A stretch of DNA of 64,000 nucleotides, taken from IMG/VR virus record IMGVR_UViG_3300009155_000059, positions 1-64,000 of that record. One strand, given 5' to 3'. The notes below the pieces were generated by a model. It did not search any database, had not been told where the DNA came from, and saw only the letters and a program-made list of their open reading frames with translations. This stretch comes from a virus. This document shows, in pieces, positions 25,473 through 33,710 of the stretch. Numbering within the stretch: the stretch's first letter is position 1; each line of letters begins with the position of its first letter. Both the position numbers and the translations under genes were made by a program.

Positions 25473-26222
25473 TCACTTTGTGGAAGAAAGAGCCTTCGAT
25501 GCACGCTTAAAAAGAGAAGAGGCCTTTTTGGCGGTATCAGCAGTAACTTCCTGAGACCCGTCCCTTGGTAAGATTTTATTTAATTCTTCACCTACCTTTT
25601 CACGCAAAGGCTTCAACGCAATACGTTGCAGATTACCATCCATCAATTTGCCCAATTCACTGTAAAGCGCATCGGCTGTGCCAGTGAATTTTTCTGCTGC
25701 AATAGCACACTCATTGTAAGCTTTAGCCAATTTAACTCTATTTTCTGTCTTATTGATCTCTTCAATGGTATTGAATGTAGCTGCAAGCTCATTTGCGAAA
25801 GCATCTACTGCTGGCTTATCATCAGGCCCAGGCAGCACATCATCTGGCTTCTCAGGCAATTTGCCGCCTTCAGTAACGACGATGACCACTCTGGTTGGTT
25901 CTGTCGGAAGCGCCTTGCCATCCTTAGTCAATGCAGAGAAGCAAAGAACTACGTAACTGCCTGTCTTCGGTGCTGAGAAATAAGCTGATTTGCTTGATTC
26001 TGACGGAATAAGGTCGTAATCGGTAGAGGTCCTGATCCAGTTCACCGAGTCGTATGCCTTATCTTGCACTGCGATCTGCAGAATTCGGCCTTGCTCAACC
26101 GACATCTGTGCTTGTGGTGGAGCCTGTATCGGTGCATTATTATTAGCGATGCCGACCTTTGGCCCAGGCTGCAAGGATTGACCACACACCAGAGCGGCTA
26201 ATACTATCAACGAGATATTCAT
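25473..26222 (-). CDS. Secreted protein of planctomycete type, unknown function
   Basis: A 249-residue protein with a signal peptide (MNISLIVLAALVCG, cleavage around 15-20). A beta domain about residues 40-115 ends in SGSYVVL-like and TEPTRVVIVV strands (Ig-like), followed by a Pro/Asp linker (LPEKPDDVLPGPDD) and a helical C-terminal domain rich in Lys/Ala. This order is one I associate with many Gemmata-group proteins. Together with the protease it suggests host-derived genes. It stops nine bases before the protease ATG. Localisation may be periplasm or cell surface; function is unknown. Confidence 0.65.
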   Translation of the reverse strand: MNISLIVLAALVCGQSLQPGPKVGIANNNAPIQAPPQAQMSVEQGRILQIAVQDKAYDSVNWIRTSTDYDLIPSESSKSAYFSAPKTGSYVVLCFSALTKDGKALPTEPTRVVIVVTEGGKLPEKPDDVLPGPDDKPAVDAFANELAATFNTIEEINKTENRVKLAKAYNECAIAAEKFTGTADALYSELGKLMDGNLQRIALKPLREKVGEELNKILPRDGSQEVTADTAKKASSLFKRASKALSSTK

Positions 26223-26250
26223 CTGAGTACTCCTTTATACATATATACAG

Positions 26251-26282
26251 AAAGAGCAGGTCAGAAAACTGACCTGCTCTTT
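26251..26282 (-). terminator. Strong intrinsic terminator hairpin
   Basis: A perfect 14-bp stem (AAAGAGCAGGTCAG / CTGACCTGCTCTTT) with a four-base loop. It starts about 20 bases after the stop of the gene at 26303-26707. A/T-rich ends on both strands make it potentially bidirectional. It would separate the upstream small gene from the rest of the virion transcript, allowing different expression levels. Confidence 0.8.
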
Positions 26283-26302
26283 TGTTTAGTTGTGCTAACT
26301 AA

Positions 26303-26707
26303 TTATTCGCAGCAGGAAGCATCAGAAAGAGCACCGGCGGCGCCAAAAAGGTCGCCATCGAGACCAGCTGCTGTGTTGGTGATGAACCGATCGCGTCCGA
26401 TGGTAAATCCAAAGTCCACGTCCGAAAGATGCGTTTGAGCATATGCGTAGCTCACGCAAGGACGGAGATCGATGGTAACAGGGAAACCACGGCCAGAATT
26501 GGTCGGGGGGCCCATGTAAGAACTAAGGTCAGAAACGGACGAGTTACGATGACCGTAGACAACGCCTGTTTCTTTTCCTGGGATTACCATCACCAAGGAG
26601 GTCAAGTCCTTGGTGAGGGCCGCAACGCTCGCATTACGGCGGGGATTACGCTGAGAACGCAAAGCCCGGTAAACCGAGATGTCAGTCTGAGCTGGTTGAC
26701 CGCTCAT
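26303..26707 (-). CDS. Small virion-like protein, unknown, probably highly expressed
   Basis: A 134-residue protein that opens the virion transcript. It is rich in Ser/Gly/Arg and ends in DASCCE. Pattern near residues 25-75 (SVAALTKDLTSLVMVIP, YMGPPTNSGRGFPVTIDL) is beta-type. Translation signals are excellent (GGAGG before ATG 26707) and a strong terminator follows, both typical of an abundant structural protein such as a decoration protein. No family recognised, so the role is inferred from expression signals and position. Confidence 0.55.
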   Translation of the reverse strand: MSGQPAQTDISVYRALRSQRNPRRNASVAALTKDLTSLVMVIPGKETGVVYGHRNSSVSDLSSYMGPPTNSGRGFPVTIDLRPCVSYAYAQTHLSDVDFGFTIGRDRFITNTAAGLDGDLFGAAGALSDASCCE

Positions 26708-26782
26708 AGACTATTCCTCCAAGTAAGTAATTTTAGATAGTCACACGCTATCATATACAAATTATATTTGCTTGGATGATGC
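26708..26782. promoter_or_regulatory. Divergent intergenic region with candidate promoters
   Basis: A 75-base region between divergent genes. On the minus strand TATAAT (26766-26761) lies upstream of the virion gene. On the plus strand TATATT (26763-26768) with GTCACA 17 bases earlier lies upstream of the glycosyltransferase. A short inverted repeat GATAG/CTATC is also present (26736-26752). These are matches to generic bacterial patterns only; the late promoter consensus of this phage is unknown. Confidence 0.35.
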
Positions 26783-27385
26783 ATGAAAACAATTGGCTTA
26801 ACTATATCAATAGACTACAGCGATTATCTAGCTTGCACTATAAAACACAACAGAAGTCTATTTGACAGATATTATATTGGCACGACCTCAAAAGACACAG
26901 CTACGATAGAACTCGCTAATCAACACGACGCAACAGTGATCTTTTTCGATAATGCAGTAAAGGCTGACGGTGCTACATTTAATAAGTCAGGCATCATACA
27001 TCAAATGCAGATCATGGCACATACCAACCACAGTGACAATTGGATGCTCATCCATGACAGTGACTGCATCATCTATCTAGATGCAGAGGAAGTAAATGAT
27101 AACACTAAATTGTACGGCGTGACTAGATTGAACTATCCTACATATAGAGACTATACATCCGATCGCTCATATAAATATTATCACCATGGCCACGGCTATT
27201 TCCAGCTCTACTACCAAAAACACTATATATATGATCATTGGTCTATGGACTGCGGATATTGCGATATAGGCTTCAGATCTTTGTGGAAAGGAAACTATGT
27301 GCTGCTGCAGAACTCATCTGTAGAACATTTAGGTCCACCGTTCGTAAATTGGCAAGGGCGCAAAACACCAACTTGGGGACTGTAA
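26783..27385 (+). CDS. Glycosyltransferase-like protein (GT-A type)
   Basis: A 200-residue protein on the plus strand. Residues 1-95 look like a GT-A Rossmann half: a strand MKTIGLTISI, YYIGTTSKDTATI, then DNWMLIHDSDCII, where D92-S-D94 is the D-x-D-type metal/nucleotide-sugar motif. The C-terminal part is rich in His and Tyr. The stop overlaps the ATG of the radical SAM gene (TAATG), so the two are co-translated. Donor and acceptor are unknown; it may modify the virion or a phage peptide. Confidence 0.6.
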   Translation: MKTIGLTISIDYSDYLACTIKHNRSLFDRYYIGTTSKDTATIELANQHDATVIFFDNAVKADGATFNKSGIIHQMQIMAHTNHSDNWMLIHDSDCIIYLDAEEVNDNTKLYGVTRLNYPTYRDYTSDRSYKYYHHGHGYFQLYYQKHYIYDHWSMDCGYCDIGFRSLWKGNYVLLQNSSVEHLGPPFVNWQGRKTPTWGL

Positions 27386-28392
27386 TGACGCTAGACGACA
27401 TAAAATCAACACTCAGAGAAACAAAAATATCGGCAGCGCAAATAGACCCATTTGGCTATTGCAATGCCAAATGCTGGTTTTGCCCAGTCAGATACGAAGG
27501 CAATCCAGAATCCGGCAAAAAACAGATGTCGCCGGAGTTGCTAGAGAAGATCCTGCAGAATTTAGTGTCTGAGAGATCTGGACTGGTTAGCCCAGCATTT
27601 CGATATTTTTACACAGCGCACTACAATGAAGTGCTATTATACAAGCATTTCGAAGAATTATGCCAGCTGGCAGTGAAGTACGATCTACATCATATGATCC
27701 TAAGCAACGGCACGACTCTAACCAAAGATCGCGTTGACACTATTCTGCAATACTCGACACATGTCGCTGGCATCTGCCTAAACATTCCTTCCTTCAAGAG
27801 ATCTGAATGGTCAGCATTTACAGGGTTTCACGAAGATAAATTCGACTTACTGTTAGAAAACATCAATTATGCGGTGCGAACATTAAAACCATTGATGGAA
27901 ACACAAAGGATCACAATACAAGTAAATGGTGTGAACACTGATTTCGCAAACCATGTCGGCACATTGGGGCCAGCAGCGCCTCCATTCGATCTGTCAGATA
28001 CAGGCACACTGCAACAGAACAAACAGCTAGGAGAAAAATACTTTCCATGGATACCAATATATATGCAACCATCTTTGAGTGATCGAGCTGGCCTGATGCC
28101 ATTGAACGTGTTAACTAACACCAAATTAATCGACAAAGCACGACAAGGCAAAACCAGAGTCACGGGATGTACAAACGGCATGGGTGACAAAGGCAGACCT
28201 TTCAGCTGGATACATGTCAATGCTGTAGGGAAAGTATTCCTATGCTGCAATGATTATTCAATGTCGCATGAGATCGGCGATTTGTCAACACATTCCCTTC
28301 GTGATTTCTGGGGCTCAGATCAACACGCTAGCATGATCGACCAAGCCTTCAACGACATCTGCACGAAATGTTCAAGTGCTAAGTGGGATTAA
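27385..28392 (+). CDS. Radical SAM protein with SPASM-like C-terminus
   Basis: A 335-residue radical SAM enzyme. The cluster motif is YCNAKCWFCP (Cys26, Cys30, Cys33: C-x3-C-x2-C). The C-terminal part has further cysteines: TGCTNGMG, VFLCCND and a final C-x2-C (Cys326/Cys329), as in SPASM/twitch domains that bind auxiliary Fe-S clusters. Such enzymes modify peptides, proteins or sugars. I chose ATG 27385 since the longer frame overlaps the glycosyltransferase by 147 bases. Being paired with a glycosyltransferase points to maturation of a peptide, glycan or virion protein. Substrate unknown. Confidence 0.85.
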   Translation: MTLDDIKSTLRETKISAAQIDPFGYCNAKCWFCPVRYEGNPESGKKQMSPELLEKILQNLVSERSGLVSPAFRYFYTAHYNEVLLYKHFEELCQLAVKYDLHHMILSNGTTLTKDRVDTILQYSTHVAGICLNIPSFKRSEWSAFTGFHEDKFDLLLENINYAVRTLKPLMETQRITIQVNGVNTDFANHVGTLGPAAPPFDLSDTGTLQQNKQLGEKYFPWIPIYMQPSLSDRAGLMPLNVLTNTKLIDKARQGKTRVTGCTNGMGDKGRPFSWIHVNAVGKVFLCCNDYSMSHEIGDLSTHSLRDFWGSDQHASMIDQAFNDICTKCSSAKWD

Positions 28393-28424
28393 TATATACG
28401 AACCGTTAATTTACGTAACTTAAC

Positions 28425-28460
28425 ACCTCCTTGGAAAACATAAGGTGAACTCAAGGAGGT
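28425..28460 (+). promoter_or_regulatory. Inverted repeat sequestering a ribosome binding site
   Basis: ACCTCCTTG (28425-28433) is the exact reverse complement of CAAGGAGGT (28452-28460), the Shine-Dalgarno of the metallophosphoesterase, with an 18-base loop. Pairing would hide the ribosome binding site. GGA motifs occur at the start of the loop (28433-28435) and in the Shine-Dalgarno stem (28455-28457), the type of motif CsrA proteins bind. A thermosensor or protein-controlled switch is inferred. Confidence 0.6.
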
Positions 28461-28465
28461 TGATA

Positions 28466-29311
28466 ATGTTCTCGCTACTGCGAACGGACAATAACGTCCA
28501 CAAAGCCACTCTGAATTTACGAACTGCGTCGTCTAAACACAAATGCTTAATCCTTAGTGACGTTCACTGGGATAGCGCCTGGTGTGACCGCAAGATACTC
28601 ACTAAACACCTGGATGAGGCAAAAGCTGCCGATAGTCCTATCTTCATTTTCGGTGATTTCTTTGACGTAATGCAAGGTAAGTGGGACCCAAGAAAATCAT
28701 CCGAGCAACTTAGGCCAGAACACCACGGCCCAAATTACTTAGACCTGTTAGTCAACACTGCAAGCGACTATTTGCTACCTTACAAAGACCAGTTAGCTCT
28801 AATCGGCTACGGCAACCACGAAACAGCTATCATCAAACGCCACGAAGTCGATCTTATCCAACGACTCGTAGGTATCTTACGTAAGGATGGTAGCAAAGTA
28901 GCAACAGGCCAATATTGGGGTTTCGTCCAATTCATCATCCAGTATTCAACACATAGAGACAGCAAGATTCTGCATTACCATCATGGCTACGGCGGTGGTG
29001 GTGAAGTAACCAGAGGTCTTATTGATCACAGCCGAACCAGAGGCCAATACCAAGCTGACATATATGTTTCCGGCCATATCCACAGAAGGAACATGGACGA
29101 AAACATATTGCTACGCTGCAGTAGCAAAGGCAAAATTCGAAGCATAAACCAGATGTTTCTGCGCTGCAGCAGCTACAAGCACGAAGATAGCGGTTATCAC
29201 ATCGAGAAGGGCCGCGCAGCGCGGCCCATTGGCGGATGGTGGCTAGAATTTTCCATGTCACGCAGCGATGACGGAGTGTTTAGTGCTCAAGTAGCAGCAT
29301 TACCCACTTAA
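28466..29311 (+). CDS. Calcineurin-like metallophosphoesterase
   Basis: A 281-residue metallophosphoesterase with all five motifs: SDVHWD (31-36), GDFFD (63-67), GNHE (116-119), YHHG (171-174) and GHIHR (203-207). These bind two metals and hydrolyse phosphodiester or phosphomonoester bonds. The ATG at 28466 follows AGGAGGT by six bases; a GTG at 28445 is unlikely. A leader inverted repeat covers that ribosome binding site. The substrate (nucleic acid, cyclic nucleotide, NAD-like or protein) is unknown. It ends four bases into the dUTPase gene, convergently. Confidence 0.85.
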   Translation: MFSLLRTDNNVHKATLNLRTASSKHKCLILSDVHWDSAWCDRKILTKHLDEAKAADSPIFIFGDFFDVMQGKWDPRKSSEQLRPEHHGPNYLDLLVNTASDYLLPYKDQLALIGYGNHETAIIKRHEVDLIQRLVGILRKDGSKVATGQYWGFVQFIIQYSTHRDSKILHYHHGYGGGGEVTRGLIDHSRTRGQYQADIYVSGHIHRRNMDENILLRCSSKGKIRSINQMFLRCSSYKHEDSGYHIEKGRAARPIGGWWLEFSMSRSDDGVFSAQVAALPT

Positions 29312-29856
29312 TTCGTGCTGCCGAAACCGCCAACTCCCCTGGCGGTTTCATCAACTTTTCCCTCAAGCACGTTGATTTTTAGCGCATGAGTCAATAGCCC
29401 CTGCACTATTCTTTCGCCGTTTTCAATATATTGAATATTTTCATTGTGGTTAGTGATAACTGCCATCAATTCTCCGCGATAATCACTGTCGATTATACCC
29501 ACACTATTCGATAATCGTAACCCTCGCAAACTTGCGCCACTGCGAATAGCAAGCAAAAGAACGTAGTCTGACGAGAATTTAGTCTTAAAGCCGAGAGGAA
29601 TCATGATAGTTTCGCCAGGCTTTACGCCGATTTTGGTCGGCCCGCAGCGAAGCGCCGATAGCCTAGCTACGCTAAGCTTATCGTAATTACGAAATTCTCC
29701 TACGCATTTAAACCAGTGGCGTTTGCCATTTTCATCAATAGCAAATAAGTCCCTGTCTAAACATGCATGAAAGTCTAAGGATGCAGCGCCGACTGTCTGC
29801 TTGACTGGCAAGTCATAAAAATTGTTCTCCAAACGCTCCAGCACAAGTTCTACCAT
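29308..29856 (-). CDS. dut: dUTPase (deoxyuridine 5'-triphosphate nucleotidohydrolase)
   Basis: A 182-residue trimeric-type dUTPase that hydrolyses dUTP to dUMP, keeping uracil out of DNA. All five motifs are present: AASLDF (24-29), RSGAS (105-109), GIIDSDYRGE (120-129), RIVQG (149-153) and the C-terminal RGVGGFGSTN (173-182). A 35-residue insertion between motifs 1 and 2 makes it longer than the usual 150. Its ATG overlaps the stop of the PhoH gene (TAATG). Confidence 0.93.
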   Translation of the reverse strand: MVELVLERLENNFYDLPVKQTVGAASLDFHACLDRDLFAIDENGKRHWFKCVGEFRNYDKLSVARLSALRCGPTKIGVKPGETIMIPLGFKTKFSSDYVLLLAIRSGASLRGLRLSNSVGIIDSDYRGELMAVITNHNENIQYIENGERIVQGLLTHALKINVLEGKVDETARGVGGFGSTN

Positions 29857-30620
29857 TAATTCCCCAATGCAGTTAAAATGTAACTGATCAGACCATGCCT
29901 TTGTATATCTGCCTCTGTCAATACTACCTTACCAATTTGATCATGATCTAGTAAAGCCATCGCCCATCGTAACGGGTTTATGTCCTGATGAGTTAAGTCG
30001 CTTTGATTAGTGTCTCCACAAATCACCACTTTACTATCCTTGCCCATGCGAGTCAGGAACATTTTCATTTGCGTCTTGGTGACGTTCTGCGCCTCATCTA
30101 AAATCATTAAAGAGTTATGGAACGTGCGACCACGCATGGTCTCAAGTGGAACGCTCTCTATCACTTTATCTGTTAATAGCTTCTTTAAACTTACAGGGTC
30201 TATAAAGTCACCCAACGACTCAAACATCGGGTTCATATAAGGATCAGTTTTTTCATGCAAATCGCCAGGTAAGAAACCTAGGCGATGTCCACATTCAACG
30301 ATTGGCCTGCTTATGATAATACGATTGATCTTATTGTCCATTAACATCTGAGCGCCAATTCCACATGCAATATACGTTTTGCCAGTGCCAGCTACACCAG
30401 AGCAAAATGTCACAGTGCACTCGCGCACAGTTTTCATATAATGCTTTTGATTTTCAGTCTTAGCCTCTAACGTTTTGGTCTTTAATTCCTTCTTGGGTTC
30501 CTCATGTGAAGCCGAACTCCGATGTTTTACAGGTTCAATTGCGTCTCTAACGGCTTTCCAATCGGGTTTAGAGTCATCTTCGACCTTTAACTGGTCTTTC
30601 CACGATTTCTTTCTACCCAT
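29856..30620 (-). CDS. phoH: PhoH-like ATPase
   Basis: A 254-residue PhoH-family P-loop ATPase. Walker A is GVAGTGKT (75-82), followed by IIISRPIVECGHRLGFLPGD, the RGRTFHNS segment and Walker B LDEAQN (174-179), then VICGDTNQ. The first 55 residues are a charged, probably disordered extension. PhoH genes are common in phages; RNA-linked roles have been proposed. It is the first gene of the minus-strand dut transcript and has AGGGG upstream of its ATG. Confidence 0.93.
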   Translation of the reverse strand: MGRKKSWKDQLKVEDDSKPDWKAVRDAIEPVKHRSSASHEEPKKELKTKTLEAKTENQKHYMKTVRECTVTFCSGVAGTGKTYIACGIGAQMLMDNKINRIIISRPIVECGHRLGFLPGDLHEKTDPYMNPMFESLGDFIDPVSLKKLLTDKVIESVPLETMRGRTFHNSLMILDEAQNVTKTQMKMFLTRMGKDSKVVICGDTNQSDLTHQDINPLRWAMALLDHDQIGKVVLTEADIQRHGLISYILTALGN

Positions 30621-30822
30621 TTCAGATCCCCTAGAACAGTTATTATAAGTTATCTGGAAATTAGAATATTCGTTTAATATAATTCCTTGCTAAATCTCTT
30701 TGTTAAAAGTGCATCCCATGACCCGATCATTCGAAGAAGGCATCGATCGCACCTGAACCTATTATACCGACACTGCCGCCATTGCCCCTACAAAGATATT
30801 AAAGACACGAGGGTTGATCCAA
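30621..30822. promoter_or_regulatory. 202-base divergent intergenic region with candidate promoters
   Basis: No gene is recognised here. On the plus strand TGGAAA (30655-30660), a 17-base gap and TATAAT (30678-30683) form a reasonable sigma70-type promoter for the gene at 30823, leaving a leader of about 130 bases. On the minus strand TATAAT (30647-30642) lies just upstream of phoH, with a poor -35. Functions are inferred from pattern. Confidence 0.4.
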
Positions 30823-31332
30823 ATGATCATCGCAGATCACGTTAGCTTATCATCTGGGCAGTCGTTTCGTAACATAGAAATCCTAGAACGACAAGACTAC
30901 GACATCTACAACATACCAATGATTGCCAAAGAGATGACCTTTGCATTCATGGCCGACGGCCAAGTGATTGTACTTAATCAATGGAATCTGCGAGTGGTAA
31001 CTCTCGAAAAGAAAGAATTAAAGAACGAAAAATATGCGAAATTTGAACGACTAGTACTCGAAAAAGATATCATCTACCAACATGGCCGTATCATATACAA
31101 AGAATACTGGGAAGAGCTAGGTATAAAGAACCTAATCGGTCCAGAGTTATGTCAGTTCGTATGGACGTCATCAGATGGCTTGATGCTAAGCCATGACGCA
31201 AACATCTGCGCTCTAATGTTCAAAGACACAAGAACCGGACATACTGACAAAATCGTACCACGCTCCGCAATACACACGTTTACCGACATCAAATCAACGC
31301 CACACACTAAGACAATTGCGTCGGAAGGTTAA
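30823..31332 (+). CDS. Protein of unknown function
   Basis: A 169-residue plus-strand protein of no recognised family, mixed alpha/beta, with charged middle (KKELKNEKYAKFERLVLEKD). The ATG at 30823 has GAGGG ten bases upstream; a TTG three codons earlier is less likely. It has its own candidate promoter and ends 26 bases inside the convergent exonuclease gene. Separate control from the replication operon suggests an early or regulatory gene. Confidence 0.55.
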   Translation: MIIADHVSLSSGQSFRNIEILERQDYDIYNIPMIAKEMTFAFMADGQVIVLNQWNLRVVTLEKKELKNEKYAKFERLVLEKDIIYQHGRIIYKEYWEELGIKNLIGPELCQFVWTSSDGLMLSHDANICALMFKDTRTGHTDKIVPRSAIHTFTDIKSTPHTKTIASEG

Positions 31333-32146
31333 TGAATTCTCGCTTTATTAATGCTGAATTTTGATACATGGTGCTGAGTTTATACTTGATGAGCTCAGCA
31401 TTAAATTCAGAAATGTTCGTGGCCGCTGGCTCAAGTAGTACATTGGCCACGTAGATTTTATTTTTTACAATTTCAGGATTCAGGCTTAAATCGATTAGTT
31501 TTCTATTAAATTCGAATTGCTCATTGCCCGCTTTAGCTAGGAAACCACCAATTGCATCCTCTAACACAAGCTTCTCGGCTTTCACAGGACCAATGCCTTT
31601 ATATCCATTGATGCTGTCACTACTATCTCCCATTAAACACTTGACCAATATGGGGCTGGCTTTTGGAGTGGCAAGCATACCTTTCTTGTGATGATAAATC
31701 TTAACATGCTTGTACTTAAATGAAATCTGCGTCATATCTCCATCTGTGCTAAATATAACAACAGGATCCGGCTCTAGGATAATTGATGCAGCAAAAATCA
31801 AATCATCAGCTTCCTGCCTCTCTGCCCAATATTGTCTAACTGGCAATTTCGTAAGTACTTTTCTAAGAATGTCGATGCATCGTTGCAGACTACTGCGAAA
31901 ACCATTTACATAATCTGAATCATCACGGTCTTTATATCCAGGGTACAGATAACGCCTCCATACCTTATTGCGGTCTTCATCCCAGAACACGTGGACATGA
32001 TTGGATTCTGCAGTCTTCTTATATTCTATGAGATGTGTCACGAACATGTGTACTGCTTTATCGATCATGCCTATTTCGTTATCTGCGTTAGCATATAAGC
32101 AGCGGTATAGCAGGTTTTTGCCATCGATAAGAGCGTGTTTGTACAT
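31307..32146 (-). CDS. 5'-3' exonuclease / RNase H-type FEN nuclease
   Basis: A 279-residue FEN-family nuclease like T4 RNase H, which removes RNA primers and 5' flaps. Metal-binding acidic motifs are visible: ALIDGKN (Asp8), EADD (112-115), STDGD (133-137) and LMGDSSDSI (171-179). KGIGPVKAEKLV (183-194) is the helix-three-turn-helix. ATG 32146 is chosen, because the longer frame runs through the hairpin of the intergenic gap. It lies directly downstream of the SSB gene. Confidence 0.88.
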   Translation of the reverse strand: MYKHALIDGKNLLYRCLYANADNEIGMIDKAVHMFVTHLIEYKKTAESNHVHVFWDEDRNKVWRRYLYPGYKDRDDSDYVNGFRSSLQRCIDILRKVLTKLPVRQYWAERQEADDLIFAASIILEPDPVVIFSTDGDMTQISFKYKHVKIYHHKKGMLATPKASPILVKCLMGDSSDSINGYKGIGPVKAEKLVLEDAIGGFLAKAGNEQFEFNRKLIDLSLNPEIVKNKIYVANVLLEPAATNISEFNAELIKYKLSTMYQNSALIKREFINLPTQLS

Positions 32147-32163
32147 GGTTACTCTAAATACGA

Positions 32164-32191
32164 CAATGGCCCCGGGATACCAGGGCCATTG
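32164..32191 (-). terminator. Hairpin between SSB and exonuclease genes
   Basis: A 9-bp stem CAATGGCCC / GGGCCATTG with a 10-base loop begins 11 bases after the SSB stop on the minus strand. The following TCGTATTT is only weakly T-rich, so a partial terminator that lowers expression of the exonuclease relative to SSB is the likeliest role. Confidence 0.5.
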
Positions 32192-32201
32192 CACAATCTT
32201 A

Positions 32202-33188
32202 CTAGTCAAGCGTAGCTAATAACGAATCAAGCGAATCATCTTCATCGTTTGTGGTGACAGGAGCTTTTGATTTCTTTGTCTCCGCAATCGGTGGTAACTC
32301 CTCGTCATCATTGACAGGAGCCTTAGACTTCGGTGTGGGCTTCGGCTGCTCCTCTTCCTCATCATGGAAGCCTACTTTGTTATTACGTTCATCAAGGCTA
32401 TCGTCGCCTTTGATGATTTTATCTGCCAATTGCTTGATCTTGCTTGGATCAGGCGTCTCTACCTTAGAATGCAGGTCGTGGCGTAACTTCAAGATGCCCT
32501 TGATGGCTGCTTCATTAGCTGAACCGTCTGCGTTTTTAGCAATCGGAATTGGTACTCCTCCGCTCGCTAAAAATCTACTGGTTTTATAGCTATTCTGGCG
32601 ACCCTGCTCGGTGATGTCGAGTTCGAATAGCCAAGATTTATACTCATCGAAGAAAATCCCATGGGCCAATGGCTCATCTGGATCTCCTGCGTTGTCACTC
32701 ATCAGGCACTTGGTCCAAATTTCGAAACACGTTTTCGAGGCATTATACCACTTAACCGTATTACGTAGTGCCTCAGGATTCTGTTTCACGTTAGGGAAAA
32801 AGATGTTAACCATATAGTTCTGGTTAGGCATCCAGTCCTTAACTATTTGAGTCCTCTTAGTCTTATCGTCCTTATGGCAATCTTTTAATAGCGCAAAGCC
32901 GAAATCACACACATCGCAATGCGAATTATCCCAGACCCGCGGGCAAGGATGAGGTCGATTCTCGATCCAGTGATTGCCGTGCTTCACAAAGAACTGGTCC
33001 ATTGATTTAGGTGCTTGTCCACCTTTGATAATCTGACCTGCTCCTACAGGTGGCAAAATATAGAACCTGTATTTAAAATTGTCGCCAGGATTCTTTACCT
33101 TCTCTGGGCGAAACTCATCAGGGTCCTGCCTCTTTCCGTCGCCAGCTGATTGCAGCTTTTTGCGAATATCGTTTATATCGTAGCTCAT
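32202..33188 (-). CDS. Single-stranded DNA-binding protein, gp32-like
   Basis: A 328-residue gp32-type SSB. The core region includes FKYRFYILPP, then zinc ligands in HPCPRVWDNSHCDVC (about residues 81-95), as in T4 gp32, and aromatic-rich strands (KSWLFELDI). The C-terminal 80 residues are acidic (DDEELPP, DEDDSLDSLLATLD), the usual interaction tail. Two ATGs (33191, 33188) follow AGGAG; the second has the better spacing. It protects single strands and recruits partners such as the exonuclease and recombination proteins nearby. Confidence 0.88.
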   Translation of the reverse strand: MSYDINDIRKKLQSAGDGKRQDPDEFRPEKVKNPGDNFKYRFYILPPVGAGQIIKGGQAPKSMDQFFVKHGNHWIENRPHPCPRVWDNSHCDVCDFGFALLKDCHKDDKTKRTQIVKDWMPNQNYMVNIFFPNVKQNPEALRNTVKWYNASKTCFEIWTKCLMSDNAGDPDEPLAHGIFFDEYKSWLFELDITEQGRQNSYKTSRFLASGGVPIPIAKNADGSANEAAIKGILKLRHDLHSKVETPDPSKIKQLADKIIKGDDSLDERNNKVGFHDEEEEQPKPTPKSKAPVNDDEELPPIAETKKSKAPVTTNDEDDSLDSLLATLD

Positions 33189-33200
33189 CATAGTCTCCTT

Positions 33201-33710
33201 TTAAGTGTTGAAGCGCTCTTGGACTTTCATCTTAGCTAATTGGGCAATGTTATTGTTTTTTAATTCCACAGATTTTAACAAGCCGAATAGCTTGCTTACC
33301 CGTGAATCAGCATTGAAGCCTAAATCTTCAAGCCGAGTGACTTCCTCGTCTAATTCGACGATCGCTTTTATCTGCTCCACAGTTAATCTTACCTTTTCTG
33401 AACCTCCCTTCTCGTAACATTCTTTAAAAATCTGGCTCCTACGTAGTTTAATACTACGTTCGATGACAGATAATTGCTTTTTGGCTTCTGCATAAACTTC
33501 CGATATGAACGCATACTGAGCTGGCGTGTCACGCAAGTGTCGTTCAATATTATCAACATCAATCTCTACGAAAGTCGGAATGTCGACCGAATGCAAATGC
33601 TTAGCTTTGCTATTGTCGTCTACGAAGCCTATCTTAAATCTACACAATGTGCTTTCGAGAATCTCTGGAGGCACATTGTCAATGAACCATTCCGCTTGTC
33701 CGTCTGCCAT
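33201..33710 (-). CDS. Possible UvsY-like recombination mediator
   Basis: A 169-residue mostly helical protein. Residues 60-165 form long charged helices (RDTPAQYAFISEVYAEAKKQLSVIERSIKLRRSQIF, with GLLKSVELKNNN near the end). This pattern of helix pairs resembles phage recombination mediator proteins encoded next to gp32-type SSBs, though UvsY is shorter (137). Motif evidence is weak; it rests mainly on location upstream of SSB and on composition. Confidence 0.4.
   Translation of the reverse strand: MADGQAEWFIDNVPPEILESTLCRFKIGFVDDNSKAKHLHSVDIPTFVEIDVDNIERHLRDTPAQYAFISEVYAEAKKQLSVIERSIKLRRSQIFKECYEKGGSEKVRLTVEQIKAIVELDEEVTRLEDLGFNADSRVSKLFGLLKSVELKNNNIAQLAKMKVQERFNT

Noticed and set aside
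29209-29227. GC-rich hairpin with 8-bp stem and 3-base loop near the end of the phosphoesterase gene
   Set aside because: It lies within codons for Gly-Arg-Ala-Ala-Arg-Pro, has no T-run, and the gene continues for 80 bases.
30690-30815. Short peptides in two minus-strand frames (one ending SGAIDAFFE, then an ATGA junction to MIGSWDALL)
   Set aside because: The first has no start codon and the second is 18 residues; they may be remnants, but there is not enough to call a gene.
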